From: CAVVAE01 sp963746185
GTDB lineage: Bacteria; Actinomycetota; Actinomycetes; Propionibacteriales; Nocardioidaceae
Direction: 5' to 3'
Assembly: GCA_963746185.1 (NCBI GenBank)
Contig: CAVVAE010000002.1
Span: 620,001-684,000, forward strand
DNA: 64,000 nucleotides
Made by a program: the position numbers and the translations under genes. Positions 1 to 7,870 of the stretch are shown one piece after another (position 1 is the first letter of the stretch; each line of letters starts with the position of its first letter). The notes beneath the pieces are model-generated. The model saw nothing but the letters and a program-made list of their open reading frames with translations, ran no database searches and was not told the origin of the DNA.

Positions 1-751
1 CGGACGACCTTCGTCGGTTCGGGTTGGGGTTGCCGATCTCTGCCACACCCGCCGCCCTCGGGTCGAATCGTTTCACGGGAGCCGTCATGCCGCGAATGTC
101 CTCGAGCAAGCCGGTGATGTCAGCCATGATCCGGTCAGTGGCCTCACGAAGCACGGCGGGCGTGAGCTTCTTGCCCTGCAGGTCTTCCAGCCGGACGGGT
201 GCGCCCGCTCGAATACGCATCAGTTTGCGGGGGTACAAGCTCGGCGCACGTGCGTAGGGCGCCAGCACCTCGTTCGGACCCCACTGCGCGCACGGGATCA
301 GCGGGCAACCTGTGGTCAGCGCGATGCGGGCTGCCCCGGACTTGCCGACCATCGGCCACAGGTCGGGATCGCGCGTAATCGTGCCTTCGACGTAGACGAT
401 CACGCACTCGCCCTTCTGGACCGCCGCCACAGCTGCGCTGAACGCCTTCGTGGCATCGGTTGTCTTGCGGTAGACGGGGATCTGACCGGCGCTGCGCAAG
501 ATCGCGCCGATGATCGGTACGCCGAACACCTCGGCCTTGCCGAGAAAACGCGGGAGACGGCCATTGTCGTAAATGAAGTGAGCGAAGGGAATCGGGTCGA
601 ACTCCGACACGTGGTTGGCAACCAGGACGCACCCACCTTCGCGTGGAATGTTTTCGGCACCCCGCCAGTCGCGTTTGGTGAACATCAAGAGGGGGCGCCG
701 GAGCAGTACGACGCAGATTGCGAAGGCCCATCCGAGCTTTCGTCTCGCCAC
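1..751 (-). CDS. 1-acyl-sn-glycerol-3-phosphate acyltransferase family protein (3' end cut by window edge)
   Basis: PlsC-type lysophospholipid acyltransferase, expected to transfer an acyl chain to lysophosphatidic acid at the inner membrane face. The frame is open from a GTG at 751 (AGGAG 6-7 nt upstream) to the left edge with no stop, so about 250 residues are visible and the C-terminus is missing. The family's first motif reads ANHVSEFD (NHx4D, catalytic His/Asp). A later YVEGTIT matches the EGTR motif, and GCPLIPCAQWG matches the fourth motif. The frame is confident, the exact substrate is not. The gene is divergent from cofC, and in related genomes a plsC copy near hup and leuCD is common. 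Confidence 0.88.
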   Translation of the reverse strand, partial: MARRKLGWAFAICVVLLRRPLLMFTKRDWRGAENIPREGGCVLVANHVSEFDPIPFAHFIYDNGRLPRFLGKAEVFGVPIIGAILRSAGQIPVYRKTTDATKAFSAAVAAVQKGECVIVYVEGTITRDPDLWPMVGKSGAARIALTTGCPLIPCAQWGPNEVLAPYARAPSLYPRKLMRIRAGAPVRLEDLQGKKLTPAVLREATDRIMADITGLLEDIRGMTAPVKRFDPRAAGVAEIGNPNPNRRRSS

Positions 752-842
752 CCCGTGCTCCTCACAACCACACTCGTTTGGCTGCCACCCTGGTCAGCAG
801 CAGGCAGACAGTTTCGTCTAACGCGATGGTGATGTCGAGCAG

Positions 843-1517
843 GTGGCAAGATCGTTGATGATGTCCTCCCGCTCGCCGACCGAACCCAGCTGGTCGATCA
901 TCGTCCCTGTCAAGCAAACCACGATCGCCAAGACGCGGCTTCGTGGCTTCGCCGAACAGGACCGCGGCGCGCTGGCCTTGGCGTTTGCGCTTGACACCGT
1001 GGCAGCAGCGCTGACATGTCCTGAGGTACGACGGTTGGTTGTCGTCACCAATGAGCCGGCAACTCGAGCGTTTCGCGATGCCGGTGCAGACGTGATCGCC
1101 GATCGACCTGACGCGGGTCTCAACGCAGCGATCGTGCACGGTGCTCAGTACATCCGTGCACGAGACGCGGAGTGTGGACTGGTGGCTCTAGCCGGCGACC
1201 TTCCAGCCCTGACCGCCGAGGTACTGTCGCTGGTGCTGTCGACCGAACACGGCCCGCGCTGGTTCATCTCCGACACTGCTGGCACCGGGACGACATTGCT
1301 CGCCGCTGTCGCCTCCGAGCGGTTGTCCCCGCACTTCGGACCACACTCCCGTGCCTTCCACCGGGCCGAAGGTGCAGAGGAGGTCTCCGGCTCCGGATTG
1401 GAGCGGCTGCGTCGCGACGTCGACACAGAAGTCGACCTCTGGGACGCGATCCGACTCGGGGTCGGCCGTCATACCCACGGCGTCCTGTCAGGACTCGACT
1501 TGGGGCGACTAGCCTGA
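843..1517 (+). CDS. cofC: 2-phospho-L-lactate / phosphoenolpyruvate guanylyltransferase (CofC/FbiD family)
   Basis: Makes the GTP-activated 3-carbon unit (lactyl-2-PP-G, or enolpyruvyl-PP-G in actinobacteria) used in coenzyme F420 biosynthesis. The protein is 224 aa if the GTG at 843 is used; ATGs at 858 and 861 are also possible and none has a clear ribosome-binding site. The core begins with WSIIVPVK, the nucleotidyltransferase N-terminal strand, followed by K-TRL. LAGDLPALT matches the metal-binding GDLP motif and HFGPHSRAFH the C-terminal GxxSxxxH region. It sits 4 nt before the cold-shock-like gene, so the two are probably cotranscribed. An F420-class oxidoreductase at 16816 is a plausible user of the cofactor. 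Confidence 0.87.
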   Translation: MARSLMMSSRSPTEPSWSIIVPVKQTTIAKTRLRGFAEQDRGALALAFALDTVAAALTCPEVRRLVVVTNEPATRAFRDAGADVIADRPDAGLNAAIVHGAQYIRARDAECGLVALAGDLPALTAEVLSLVLSTEHGPRWFISDTAGTGTTLLAAVASERLSPHFGPHSRAFHRAEGAEEVSGSGLERLRRDVDTEVDLWDAIRLGVGRHTHGVLSGLDLGRLA

Positions 1518-1521
1518 AGCG

Positions 1522-1725
1522 ATGCAGGCGACGGTGTGGAGCTTCGACGATGAGACCCATGCGGGCAGCGTTGCCCTCGACGATGGTCAGCTCATACCGT
1601 TCGATGCGGACGCCTTCGCCTCGAGTGGTCTGCGCTTTCTCCGGCCTGGTCAACGAGTCCGGCTCGAGATGGACGGCGACCAGATCACCTCGATCACGAT
1701 CATCACGTTGACCGGGCCGCACTGA
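1522..1725 (+). CDS. small cold-shock-domain-like protein
   Basis: A 67-aa acidic protein beginning MQATVWSFDDETHAGSVALD and continuing with a -GQLIPFDADAF- stretch. It has the length and strand pattern of an OB-fold/cold-shock-like domain but lacks a clean RNP1 motif. The start lies 4 nt after the cofC stop, with a weak TGAAG upstream. A strong terminator follows at 1732. Its function is unknown; binding of single-stranded nucleic acid is only an inference from the fold resemblance. Confidence 0.75.
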   Translation: MQATVWSFDDETHAGSVALDDGQLIPFDADAFASSGLRFLRPGQRVRLEMDGDQITSITIITLTGPH

Positions 1726-1731
1726 GCGGCA

Positions 1732-1770
1732 ATGCAGAAGGGCCGACCCTGTGGGTCGGCCCTTCTGCAT
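1732..1770. terminator. bidirectional intrinsic terminator between the cofC operon and hup
   Basis: A perfect 18-bp inverted repeat (1732-1749 with 1753-1770) with a 3-nt loop, lying between two convergent genes. It begins 6 nt after the stop of the upstream gene. No U-tract is present, but stem strength and position make a shared terminator the best reading. Confidence 0.85.
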
Positions 1771-1804
1771 GAACGGTTCTGCAATGAGCGGGAGGAAGCT
1801 GTGA

Positions 1805-2524
1805 TCAGCGCTTTCTCGCCGTCCGCTTTGCTGCGCTCTTCTTGGCGGCCCTCTTGGCCGTCTTCTTGGCGGGTGCCCGCTTTGTGGCCTTCTTGGCCGT
1901 CTTCTTGGCGGGTGCCCGCTTCGTGGTCCTCTTCGCAGCCGACTTCTTGGCTGCCGTCTTCTTAGCGGCCCTCTTGGCCGTCTTCTTGGCAGGTGCCCGC
2001 TTCGTGGTCTTCTTCGCGGCCCTCTTGGCTGTCTTCTTGGCGGGTGCCCGCTTCGTGGTCCTCTTCGCAGCCGACTTCTTGGCTGCCGTCTTCTTGGCGG
2101 CCTTCTTGGCTGGTGAGCGTTTGGCTGTCTTCTTCGCCGCACTCTTCTTGGCGGCCTTCTTTGCGGTCTTCTTCGCAGTTGCCGTTGCCGTCCGTCGCGA
2201 CGATCCCACCGCCGCTGCAGTAGCCACTGCAGCCTGGGGGAGTTTCTTCGCCCCCGAAACGACTGCCTTCAACTCAGCTCCAGCGCGGAACTTCGGAACC
2301 GCTGTCTTCTTGGCGCGGGTGCGTTCGCCGGTGCGCGGGTTACGAACCATGCGAGAAGGACGAATGGCCCTCTCGAAGGCGCCGAAGCCAGTGATAGCAA
2401 CTTTCTCGCCCTTTGCCACCTCGCGGGTGATCGTGTCGAGCACCGACTCGAGAGCGTGTTGGGCGGACTTCTTGTTCCCCTCGAAATGCTTGGACAGTGC
2501 CTCGATAAGTTGACTCTTGTTCAA
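1805..2524 (-). CDS. hup: HU-type nucleoid protein with long Lys/Ala-rich C-terminal tail
   Basis: Histone-like DNA-binding protein of 239 aa. Residues 1-90 are a canonical HU fold (MNKSQLIEAL start; AITGFGAFE, then R-x-R-x-x-RNPRTGE DNA-binding arm). Residues about 105-239 form a KKTAKRAAKK/KRAPAKK repeat tail like that of mycobacterial HupB and Streptomyces HupS, which binds DNA and condenses the nucleoid. The start codon is TTG at 2524, chosen because MNK is the family N-terminus and AAAGGGAAG lies just upstream; the nearby ATG at 2540 is out of frame. The tail contains a 70-nt near-identical duplication (separate entry). Confidence 0.95.
   Translation of the reverse strand: MNKSQLIEALSKHFEGNKKSAQHALESVLDTITREVAKGEKVAITGFGAFERAIRPSRMVRNPRTGERTRAKKTAVPKFRAGAELKAVVSGAKKLPQAAVATAAAVGSSRRTATATAKKTAKKAAKKSAAKKTAKRSPAKKAAKKTAAKKSAAKRTTKRAPAKKTAKRAAKKTTKRAPAKKTAKRAAKKTAAKKSAAKRTTKRAPAKKTAKKATKRAPAKKTAKRAAKKSAAKRTARKR
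1901..2102. repeat. 70-nt direct duplication inside the hup tail
   Basis: Positions 1901-1970 and 2033-2102 are identical except for one base (69/70), 132 nt apart. Both encode the same stretch of the Lys/Ala-rich tail, and the offset is a multiple of three so the frame is kept. Shorter copies of the same KRAPAKKTAKRAAKK unit lie between and around them. Confidence 0.9.
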
Positions 2525-2710
2525 GGGACTTCCCTTTCATGAACTCGCCTAGGTCGAGCTCATGCTCGACGTTGGTTAAAACGCTATTCACATTGGTAGC
2601 GCATAGCCGGGCGACACACCCAACGAACAATTTTGATTTGTTGGAGTCTTCGCCTCGTTCAGCAGCCTATTGCTCGCAGACCGCCGCGTCGAGGGAACAC
2701 GACAGAAGTT

Positions 2711-3304
2711 TTAGATCGGCGTTGTCACAGGTTTGGTCGACAACCTTTTTCCTTCGTACGTGGAGATATCTGCTTCATGGCTCAACGTAATGTCGACATC
2801 GTCGAGTCCTTCGAGCAGTCTCCAACGTGTGTAGTCGTCGATCTCAAACGCAGCATCGACACCACTGGCGCGAATCCTCTTATTTTTAAGGTCAATCGTG
2901 ATCGTCGACGTCGGATCGGACTCGACGAGCTCCCACAGTGCAACGACCGTGTCTTCGTCGACGACCGCGACGAGGAGTCCGGCCTTGCCCGAGTTACCTC
3001 GGAAGATGTCGCCGAAGCGAGTGCTGATCACAACCTTGAACCCGTAGTTGAGCAAAGCCCACACCGCATGCTCGCGCGATGACCCCGTACCGAAGTCTGA
3101 GCCAGCAACCAGGATGCTTGCGTCGGCGTACTGCGGTTGGTTCAACACGAAGTCGGGGTTGTTGCGCCACGACGCGAACAGTCCATCTTCGAACCCGGAA
3201 CGCGTGACGCGCTTGAGGTAGGAGGCGGGGATGATCTGGTCGGTGTCTACGTTGCTGTGGCGCAGTGGAAGAGCAGTACCTGTGTGCGTCGAGAAGCTCT
3301 CCAT
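2711..3304 (-). CDS. leuD: 3-isopropylmalate dehydratase small subunit
   Basis: Small subunit of isopropylmalate isomerase in leucine synthesis, forming a heterodimer with LeuC in the cytosol. The protein is 198 aa, the usual length. Signatures are NVDTDQIIPASYLKR near the N-terminus and GSDFGTGSSREHAVWAL, the substrate-binding swivel-domain motif. The ATG at 3304 is chosen over longer in-frame extensions because it has AGGAG 6 nt upstream and matches family N-termini. That ribosome-binding site overlaps the 3' end of leuC (stop at 3306), so the pair is translationally close. Confidence 0.97.
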   Translation of the reverse strand: MESFSTHTGTALPLRHSNVDTDQIIPASYLKRVTRSGFEDGLFASWRNNPDFVLNQPQYADASILVAGSDFGTGSSREHAVWALLNYGFKVVISTRFGDIFRGNSGKAGLLVAVVDEDTVVALWELVESDPTSTITIDLKNKRIRASGVDAAFEIDDYTRWRLLEGLDDVDITLSHEADISTYEGKRLSTKPVTTPI

Positions 3305-3305
3305 G

Positions 3306-4775
3306 TCAGTCTCCTGCGATCGTCGGAAGATCTGCCGGACTCGCGAGATGCCCCGCCACCGCGGTCGCAGCGGCAACCAACGGCGACACGAGATGTGTGC
3401 GGCCGCCCTTGCCCTGACGCCCTTCGAAGTTGCGGTTGGACGTCGATGCGCTGCGTTCACCGGGCGCCAGTTGATCGGGGTTCATGCCGAGACACATTGA
3501 GCATCCAGCGCCACGCCACTCGGCGCCAGCATCCTTGAAAATCACGTCGAGACCCTCGTCCTCGGCTTGCAGTCGTACGCGTGATGATCCCGGTACGACG
3601 AGCATGCGCAACGTGCCCGCCACGTTTCGTCCTCGGATCACCTCGGCTGCAGAACGCAGATCCTCGATTCGCCCATTTGTGCAGGAACCGACGAACACGG
3701 TGTCGATCGCGATGTCCCTCATCGGCGTACCAGGGCGCAACGCCATGTACTCAAGCGCGCGTTCGGCCGCAACGCGAGCCGGCCGGTCAGTGAAGGTGGC
3801 GGGGTCGGGCACGGCCGACGCCAAAGGGACACCTTGGCCAGGGTTGGTCCCCCACGTCACGAACGGCGTGAGCGATGCGGCGTCAAGCCCGACCACCTTG
3901 TCGAAGTGAGCACCTTCGTCGGTCGTCAGCGACTCCCAGTAGGCCACAGCCTCATCCCATGCCGCCGCCTGGGGTGCATGCGGCCGACCCTCGAGATAGT
4001 CGAACGTGGTCTCGTCGGGAGCGATCAGGCCAGCCTTGGCTCCCCATTCGATGCTCATGTTGCAGATGGTCATCCGCGCTTCCATCGAGAGCGCGGAGAT
4101 GGCGGGGCCGCGGTATTCAACGATGTAACCCTGTCCGCCGCCTGTCCCCTCCTGAGCGATCAGTGTGAGGACCAAGTCCTTGGCCGTCACGCCGTCGGGC
4201 AGTGATCCCGTGATGTTGACCGCCATCGTCTTGGGTCGCGCCTGCATCAGGGTCTGGGTGGCGAGCACATGCTCCACCTCGCTCGTCCCGATCCCGAACG
4301 CCAGTGCGCCGAACGCGCCGTGCGTCGAGGTGTGCGAGTCGCCGCACACCACAGTGGTCCCGGGTTGTGTCAGGCCGAGCTGCGGGCCGACGACGTGAAC
4401 GATGCCTTGCTCGATGTCGCCGAGCGAGTGCAGTCTGATCCCGAACTCTGCGCAGTTGCTTCGCAGGGCCTCGACCTGCGCACGCGAGACGGGGTCAACG
4501 ATTGGCTTGTCGACGTCGAGAGTCGGGATGTTGTGGTCCTCGGTGGCCAACGTCAGGTCGGGCCGGCGTACGACGCGACCCGCTACACGCAGACCGTCGA
4601 AGGCTTGCGGGCTCGTCACCTCGTGCACGAGGTGCAGGTCGATGTAGAGAAGGTCAGGCTCTCCGTCAGCACTTCGGACCACATGGTCGTCCCAGACCTT
4701 CTCGGCCATGGTTCGCGGCGATGCGGTCACCGATGTCGACGCGGCGGGCGATGACTCTCGGGTCGTGGGCGACAT
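3306..4775 (-). CDS. leuC: 3-isopropylmalate dehydratase large subunit
   Basis: Catalytic aconitase-family subunit converting 2- to 3-isopropylmalate with a [4Fe-4S] cluster. The protein is 489 aa from the ATG at 4775 (CAGGAG 6 nt upstream). The cluster ligands are visible as VGSCTNGR and GAGCSMCLGMNPD (C-x2-C), and CGDSHTSTHGAFGALAFGIGTSE-type sequence marks the active-site region. The N-terminal ~20 residues (Ser/Thr-rich) are variable, and a second in-frame ATG just before EKVWDDHVV could be the true start. Divergent from ndgR, whose product is the known regulator of leuCD in Streptomyces and Corynebacterium relatives. Confidence 0.96.
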   Translation of the reverse strand: MSPTTRESSPAASTSVTASPRTMAEKVWDDHVVRSADGEPDLLYIDLHLVHEVTSPQAFDGLRVAGRVVRRPDLTLATEDHNIPTLDVDKPIVDPVSRAQVEALRSNCAEFGIRLHSLGDIEQGIVHVVGPQLGLTQPGTTVVCGDSHTSTHGAFGALAFGIGTSEVEHVLATQTLMQARPKTMAVNITGSLPDGVTAKDLVLTLIAQEGTGGGQGYIVEYRGPAISALSMEARMTICNMSIEWGAKAGLIAPDETTFDYLEGRPHAPQAAAWDEAVAYWESLTTDEGAHFDKVVGLDAASLTPFVTWGTNPGQGVPLASAVPDPATFTDRPARVAAERALEYMALRPGTPMRDIAIDTVFVGSCTNGRIEDLRSAAEVIRGRNVAGTLRMLVVPGSSRVRLQAEDEGLDVIFKDAGAEWRGAGCSMCLGMNPDQLAPGERSASTSNRNFEGRQGKGGRTHLVSPLVAAATAVAGHLASPADLPTIAGD

Positions 4776-4788
4776 GGGCGCTCCTGAC

Positions 4789-4817
4789 TTGCATTCCAAC
4801 ATTTGAGACGGCAGTAT
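4789..4817 (+). promoter_or_regulatory. ndgR promoter in the leuC-ndgR divergent region, leaderless
   Basis: A -35-like TTGCAT (4789-4794), a 17-bp spacer and a -10-like CAGTAT (4812-4817) lie 6 nt before the ndgR ATG at 4824. Transcription would start at or near the initiation codon. The same 48-bp gap must also carry the leuC promoter and any NdgR operator. Confidence 0.6.
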
Positions 4818-4823
4818 CGAGGC

Positions 4824-5555
4824 ATGGACAAGAATGACAACTCTAGCGGAGTCGGCGTTCTCGATAAAGCCGCTCTTGTTCTCGCAGCTCTCGAATCCGG
4901 TCCCGCGACCCTCGCCGGCCTCGTGGGCGCGACCGGACTCGCCCGTCCGACAGCGCACCGGTTGGCGGTGGCACTGGAACATCACCGACTCGTCGCGAGG
5001 GACATGCAGGGCCGGTTCATGCTCGGCCCGCGGCTCGCGGAGCTGTCCTCCGCCGCTGGCGAGGACCGACTGCTCGCAGCAGCTGGACCAGTACTCGCTC
5101 GGCTACGCGACATCACGGGTGAGTCCGCTCAGTTGTTTCGCCGTCAAGGCGACTACCGCATCTGTGTCGCGGCCGCAGAACGTCCGTCTGGCTTGCGCGA
5201 CTCGATCCCGGTGGGGAGTCAGCTGTCCATGCTCGCGGGCTCGGCCGCGCAGGTCTTGCTGGCTTGGGAAGACCCGGATCGGCTGCACCGCGGGCTGCAT
5301 GGCGCCGCGTTCAACGCCGCAACGTTGTCGAGCATCCGCCGGCGCGGCTGGTCGCAAAGTGTGGGCGAGCGGGAAGCCGGTGTCGCTTCGGTATCGGCCG
5401 GGGTTCGCTCGCCGTCCGGCAAGGTGATTGCCGCGGTGTCGGTGTCAGGACCTCTTGAGCGGATGACCCGCCAGCCCGGACGTATGCACGCACCAGCAGT
5501 GCTGGCTGCTGCCGAGCGTCTCAGCGAGTCACTGCGCCGCAGCGGCGAAGGTTAG
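4824..5555 (+). CDS. ndgR: IclR-family regulator, NdgR type
   Basis: Amino-acid-responsive regulator of leuCD and other nitrogen/amino-acid genes in actinobacteria. The protein is 243 aa from the ATG at 4824. Residues ~10-60 are the winged helix-turn-helix (LDKAALVLAALE through GLARPTAHRLAVALE), followed by RDMQGRFMLGPRLAEL and an IclR effector domain with the conserved QLFRRQGDYRICVAAAER and GEREAGVASVSAGVR. The sequence is strikingly close to NdgR across the whole length. It is divergently adjacent to leuC, the diagnostic context. The stop overlaps the convergent ogt gene by 4 nt. Confidence 0.95.
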   Translation: MDKNDNSSGVGVLDKAALVLAALESGPATLAGLVGATGLARPTAHRLAVALEHHRLVARDMQGRFMLGPRLAELSSAAGEDRLLAAAGPVLARLRDITGESAQLFRRQGDYRICVAAAERPSGLRDSIPVGSQLSMLAGSAAQVLLAWEDPDRLHRGLHGAAFNAATLSSIRRRGWSQSVGEREAGVASVSAGVRSPSGKVIAAVSVSGPLERMTRQPGRMHAPAVLAAAERLSESLRRSGEG

Positions 5556-6046
5556 GTAAAGAGGCTGCCCTGCGGCGCCATCGACGACTCCACGCCGAGC
5601 AAGAACTGCTTGCGCTTGATTCCGCCCGCGTAGCCGGTCAACGTCCCGTCAGCACCGATCACCCGGTGACACGGTACGACGATCGCGATCGGGTTGGCGC
5701 CGTTGGCGAGGCCGACTGCTCGCGAGCCACCTGGTGGCATGCCGAGTCGTCGAGCGATTTCGCCGTACGACGTCGTCTCGCCGAACGGAATCTTCACGAG
5801 TTCTGACCACACCCGCGTCTGGAAGTCGGTGCCCTGACCAGCGAGCGGCAGATCGAACTCCTGGAGTTCTCCCGCAAAGTAGGCAGTGAGCTGTCTACGC
5901 GCCTCGACCAGGACCGGGACAGATTCGCCGTTGTCGCCGTCGAGCTTAGGCATCTCGTCGAGGAACCAGACCTGCGTCAACGCCTCGCCGTCGGAGTCGA
6001 GCCGCAGCGGACCGATAGGCGACCTCATCACCATCTTGTGCTTCAT
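5552..6046 (-). CDS. ogt: methylated-DNA--[protein]-cysteine S-methyltransferase
   Basis: Suicide repair protein that moves the methyl group from O6-methylguanine to its own cysteine. The protein is 164 aa. It shows the active-site IVVPCHRVI, the helix-turn-helix wing (GETTSYGEIARRLG) and an Asn hinge (GLANGANPIAIV). The ATG at 6046 overlaps the TGA of the upstream ada-alkA gene (ATGA), so translation is likely coupled and the two form an alkylation-damage operon. Confidence 0.96.
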   Translation of the reverse strand: MKHKMVMRSPIGPLRLDSDGEALTQVWFLDEMPKLDGDNGESVPVLVEARRQLTAYFAGELQEFDLPLAGQGTDFQTRVWSELVKIPFGETTSYGEIARRLGMPPGGSRAVGLANGANPIAIVVPCHRVIGADGTLTGYAGGIKRKQFLLGVESSMAPQGSLFT

Positions 6047-7536
6047 CGTCTTGTCCCCTCATCAGTTGCGTCGTCATGGAGAGCAGCCCACACGTGCGTC
6101 ATGCCGTAGGACCGCCACGGGCGCCAAGCGTCGGAGACCGCCGTGGCATCGCCCTCGATGCCGAGCCTGGCCAACCCATGCCGCACGCCTAGGTCGGTCG
6201 GCAGGAAGACGTCGGGGTCGCCAAGCGCGCGTAGCGAGATGTAGTCAGCCGTCCAGGGGCCGATTCCCGGCAATGCCAGCAGCGAGGCTCGTACGTCCGC
6301 CCGGTCCGCGCCACGGTCGAGCACCAACGTCCCAGCCGCCACCGCCTGAGCCAGCCCGACAAGCGACCGGCCACGAGCTCGTGGCATCGGGAGGTCTTCG
6401 GGGTTGGCCGCAGCAACGGCCTCCGCATCAGGAAAGAGATGGGTCAGCGGGCCGTCGTCAGCGATGCGCTGTCCATAGCGTTCGGTGAGTCGACCGGCGA
6501 TGGTGCGCGCACCTGCCACCGAGATCTGCTGGCCAATGATTGCGCGGACCGCGACCTCGAAGCCGTCGACATGTCCTGGAACACGGCGACCGGGCCGCTT
6601 GAGCACCCACGGCCGAAGGAGTTCGTCCTCAGCCAGGTGAGCGTCGATCGCCACCGGGTCAGCATCGAGGTCGAGCAGCCGGCGACACCGTTCGACCGCA
6701 GCTGACAGGTCACGCAGGTCGGTGAGTATCAGAGCACATCGCACCTGATCGACAGCCGGAGTGAGCTCGACGGTGCCGGGTCCGTGCGGCAGTCGCAGCG
6801 TGCGGGAGTAGCTGTTGGCATCCATCGCCTCGACGCCGGCGATAGTCCGATCACCGAGGAAGTCGAACAGTCCATCGGCGTCGAACGGCTCGCGCACTGC
6901 CAGTGAGACGGTGAGCAGGCCCGGCGAGTCCGTAGTACGACGGTCACCACGCTTGCTCCGACGAAGGGCAGTGGGAGTCGCGGCGTACACGTCTTGGATC
7001 GTGGCGTTGAACTGCCGGACGCTGGAGAAGCCAGCAGCGAATGCCACGTCGGCCAGGCCCATCTCGGTGGTCTCGATGAGGATCCGTGCGGTGTGAGCCC
7101 GCTGAGCACGCGCCAACGACAACGGCCCAGCCCCGAGCTGTTCGGTGAGCAACCGGTTGAGGTGCCGCGTCGTGTAGCCCGCTCGGGCGGCAAGCCCACC
7201 GACGCCCTCACGCTCGACGACGCCGTCGGCGATCATCCGCATCGCGCGGCCAGCGACGTCGGCTTTGACGTCCCACTCGGGCGAGCCAGGCGTGAGGTCG
7301 GGTCGACAACGTCGACAGGCACGGAACCCGGCGCCCTGGGCGGCTGCGGCAGTGACGAAGAAGTCGACGTTCTTGCGGCGTGGGGTCACGGCCGGGCACG
7401 ACGGTCGGCAGTAGATGCCCGTCGTGTGTACGGCGGTGTAGAAGATGCCGTCGAAGCGGCGATCGCGCCCCAGCACCGCGCGGTAGCACCGATCAGCCTC
7501 GCTGACCTGGACCTGCCCCGGCGCCTTGGTGTGCAT
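6043..7536 (-). CDS. alkA: Ada-AlkA fusion: methylphosphotriester-sensing regulator plus 3-methyladenine DNA glycosylase II
   Basis: About 497 aa. Domain order: an Ada N-terminal zinc domain (GIYCRPSCPA and GFRACRRCRPD supply four Cys, the first a methyl acceptor), an AraC-type helix-turn-helix (residues ~85-190, LAARAGYTTRHLNRLL), then an AlkA N-terminal domain and an HhH glycosylase (LPGIGPWTADYISLRALG, then TDLGVR with the catalytic Asp). It senses methylated phosphate backbone, probably activates its own operon and excises alkylated bases. The ATG at 7536 is preferred; a start at 7566 would add 10 residues. The stop overlaps the ogt start. Confidence 0.93.
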   Translation of the reverse strand: MHTKAPGQVQVSEADRCYRAVLGRDRRFDGIFYTAVHTTGIYCRPSCPAVTPRRKNVDFFVTAAAAQGAGFRACRRCRPDLTPGSPEWDVKADVAGRAMRMIADGVVEREGVGGLAARAGYTTRHLNRLLTEQLGAGPLSLARAQRAHTARILIETTEMGLADVAFAAGFSSVRQFNATIQDVYAATPTALRRSKRGDRRTTDSPGLLTVSLAVREPFDADGLFDFLGDRTIAGVEAMDANSYSRTLRLPHGPGTVELTPAVDQVRCALILTDLRDLSAAVERCRRLLDLDADPVAIDAHLAEDELLRPWVLKRPGRRVPGHVDGFEVAVRAIIGQQISVAGARTIAGRLTERYGQRIADDGPLTHLFPDAEAVAAANPEDLPMPRARGRSLVGLAQAVAAGTLVLDRGADRADVRASLLALPGIGPWTADYISLRALGDPDVFLPTDLGVRHGLARLGIEGDATAVSDAWRPWRSYGMTHVWAALHDDATDEGTRR

Positions 7537-7592
7537 GTGGTCTATCAAACCCGATGGCGCCGACAATCACTCGCGGGAATCGGACACCCACC

Positions 7593-7780
7593 CGCTGATT
7601 GAGCCTGTCGAAGATCGCGCTGATCGAGCTGTCGAAGGTCGCGCTGATTGAGCTTGTCGAAGGTCGCGCTGATTGAGCTTGTCGAAATCACCCCGCGAAG
7701 ATCCCGACCGCAGAAGAGGACCCGGGTCTCGACAAGCTCGACCACCGAACGGAACCGGGTCTCGACAAGCTCGACCGCCG
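7593..7780. repeat. tandem and inverted copies of a GAGCTTGTCGA-type palindromic repeat
   Basis: Four direct copies of a unit close to CGCTGATTGAGCTTGTCGAA (about 23-nt period) run from 7593 to 7689; the first two are slightly degenerate. Two inverted copies (GGGTCTCGACAAGCTCGACC) follow at about 7724 and 7756. Opposed copies can form long hairpins. The same core recurs as a single hairpin at 37448-37481, so it is a dispersed element. No coding potential is seen. The gap between alkA and the tRNAs holds this array and the tRNA fragment below. Confidence 0.85.
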
Positions 7781-7783
7781 AAG

Positions 7784-7835
7784 AGCCCTGACGCGATTCG
7801 AACCCGAGCTACCGCCATGAGGAGAGCGCGGCGTG
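7784..7835 (-). pseudogene. decayed 3' half of a tRNA-Glu gene
   Basis: About 52 nt closely resemble the 3' half of the intact tRNA-Glu at 7913-7988: the TTCGAA T-loop, the GAGCTACCGCC variable/anticodon-stem region and the GCGGCGTGCC continuation are recognisable. The T-stem is mismatched, the anticodon loop has extra bases and no matching 5' acceptor arm exists. It cannot fold as a tRNA, so it is a partial duplicate or old integration/excision scar. Confidence 0.7.
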
Positions 7836-7870
7836 CCAAGCACGCCACGCCGAAGCCCAGCGAACGGAAT

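Noticed and set aside
1842..2513. Plus-strand frame rich in AVFLAAL repeats, resembling a membrane protein
   Set aside because: It is the reverse complement of the Lys/Ala codons in the hup tail.
3306..4985. LeuC start at 4985
   Set aside because: Would run through the ndgR promoter and coding start; the ATG at 4775 has a good ribosome-binding site.
7593..7700. Possible CRISPR array
   Set aside because: Direct copies abut with no unique spacers, units are imperfect and inverted copies follow; no cas genes nearby.
7784..7835. A second functional tRNA
   Set aside because: No 5' acceptor partner, mismatched T-stem and an anticodon loop of the wrong size.
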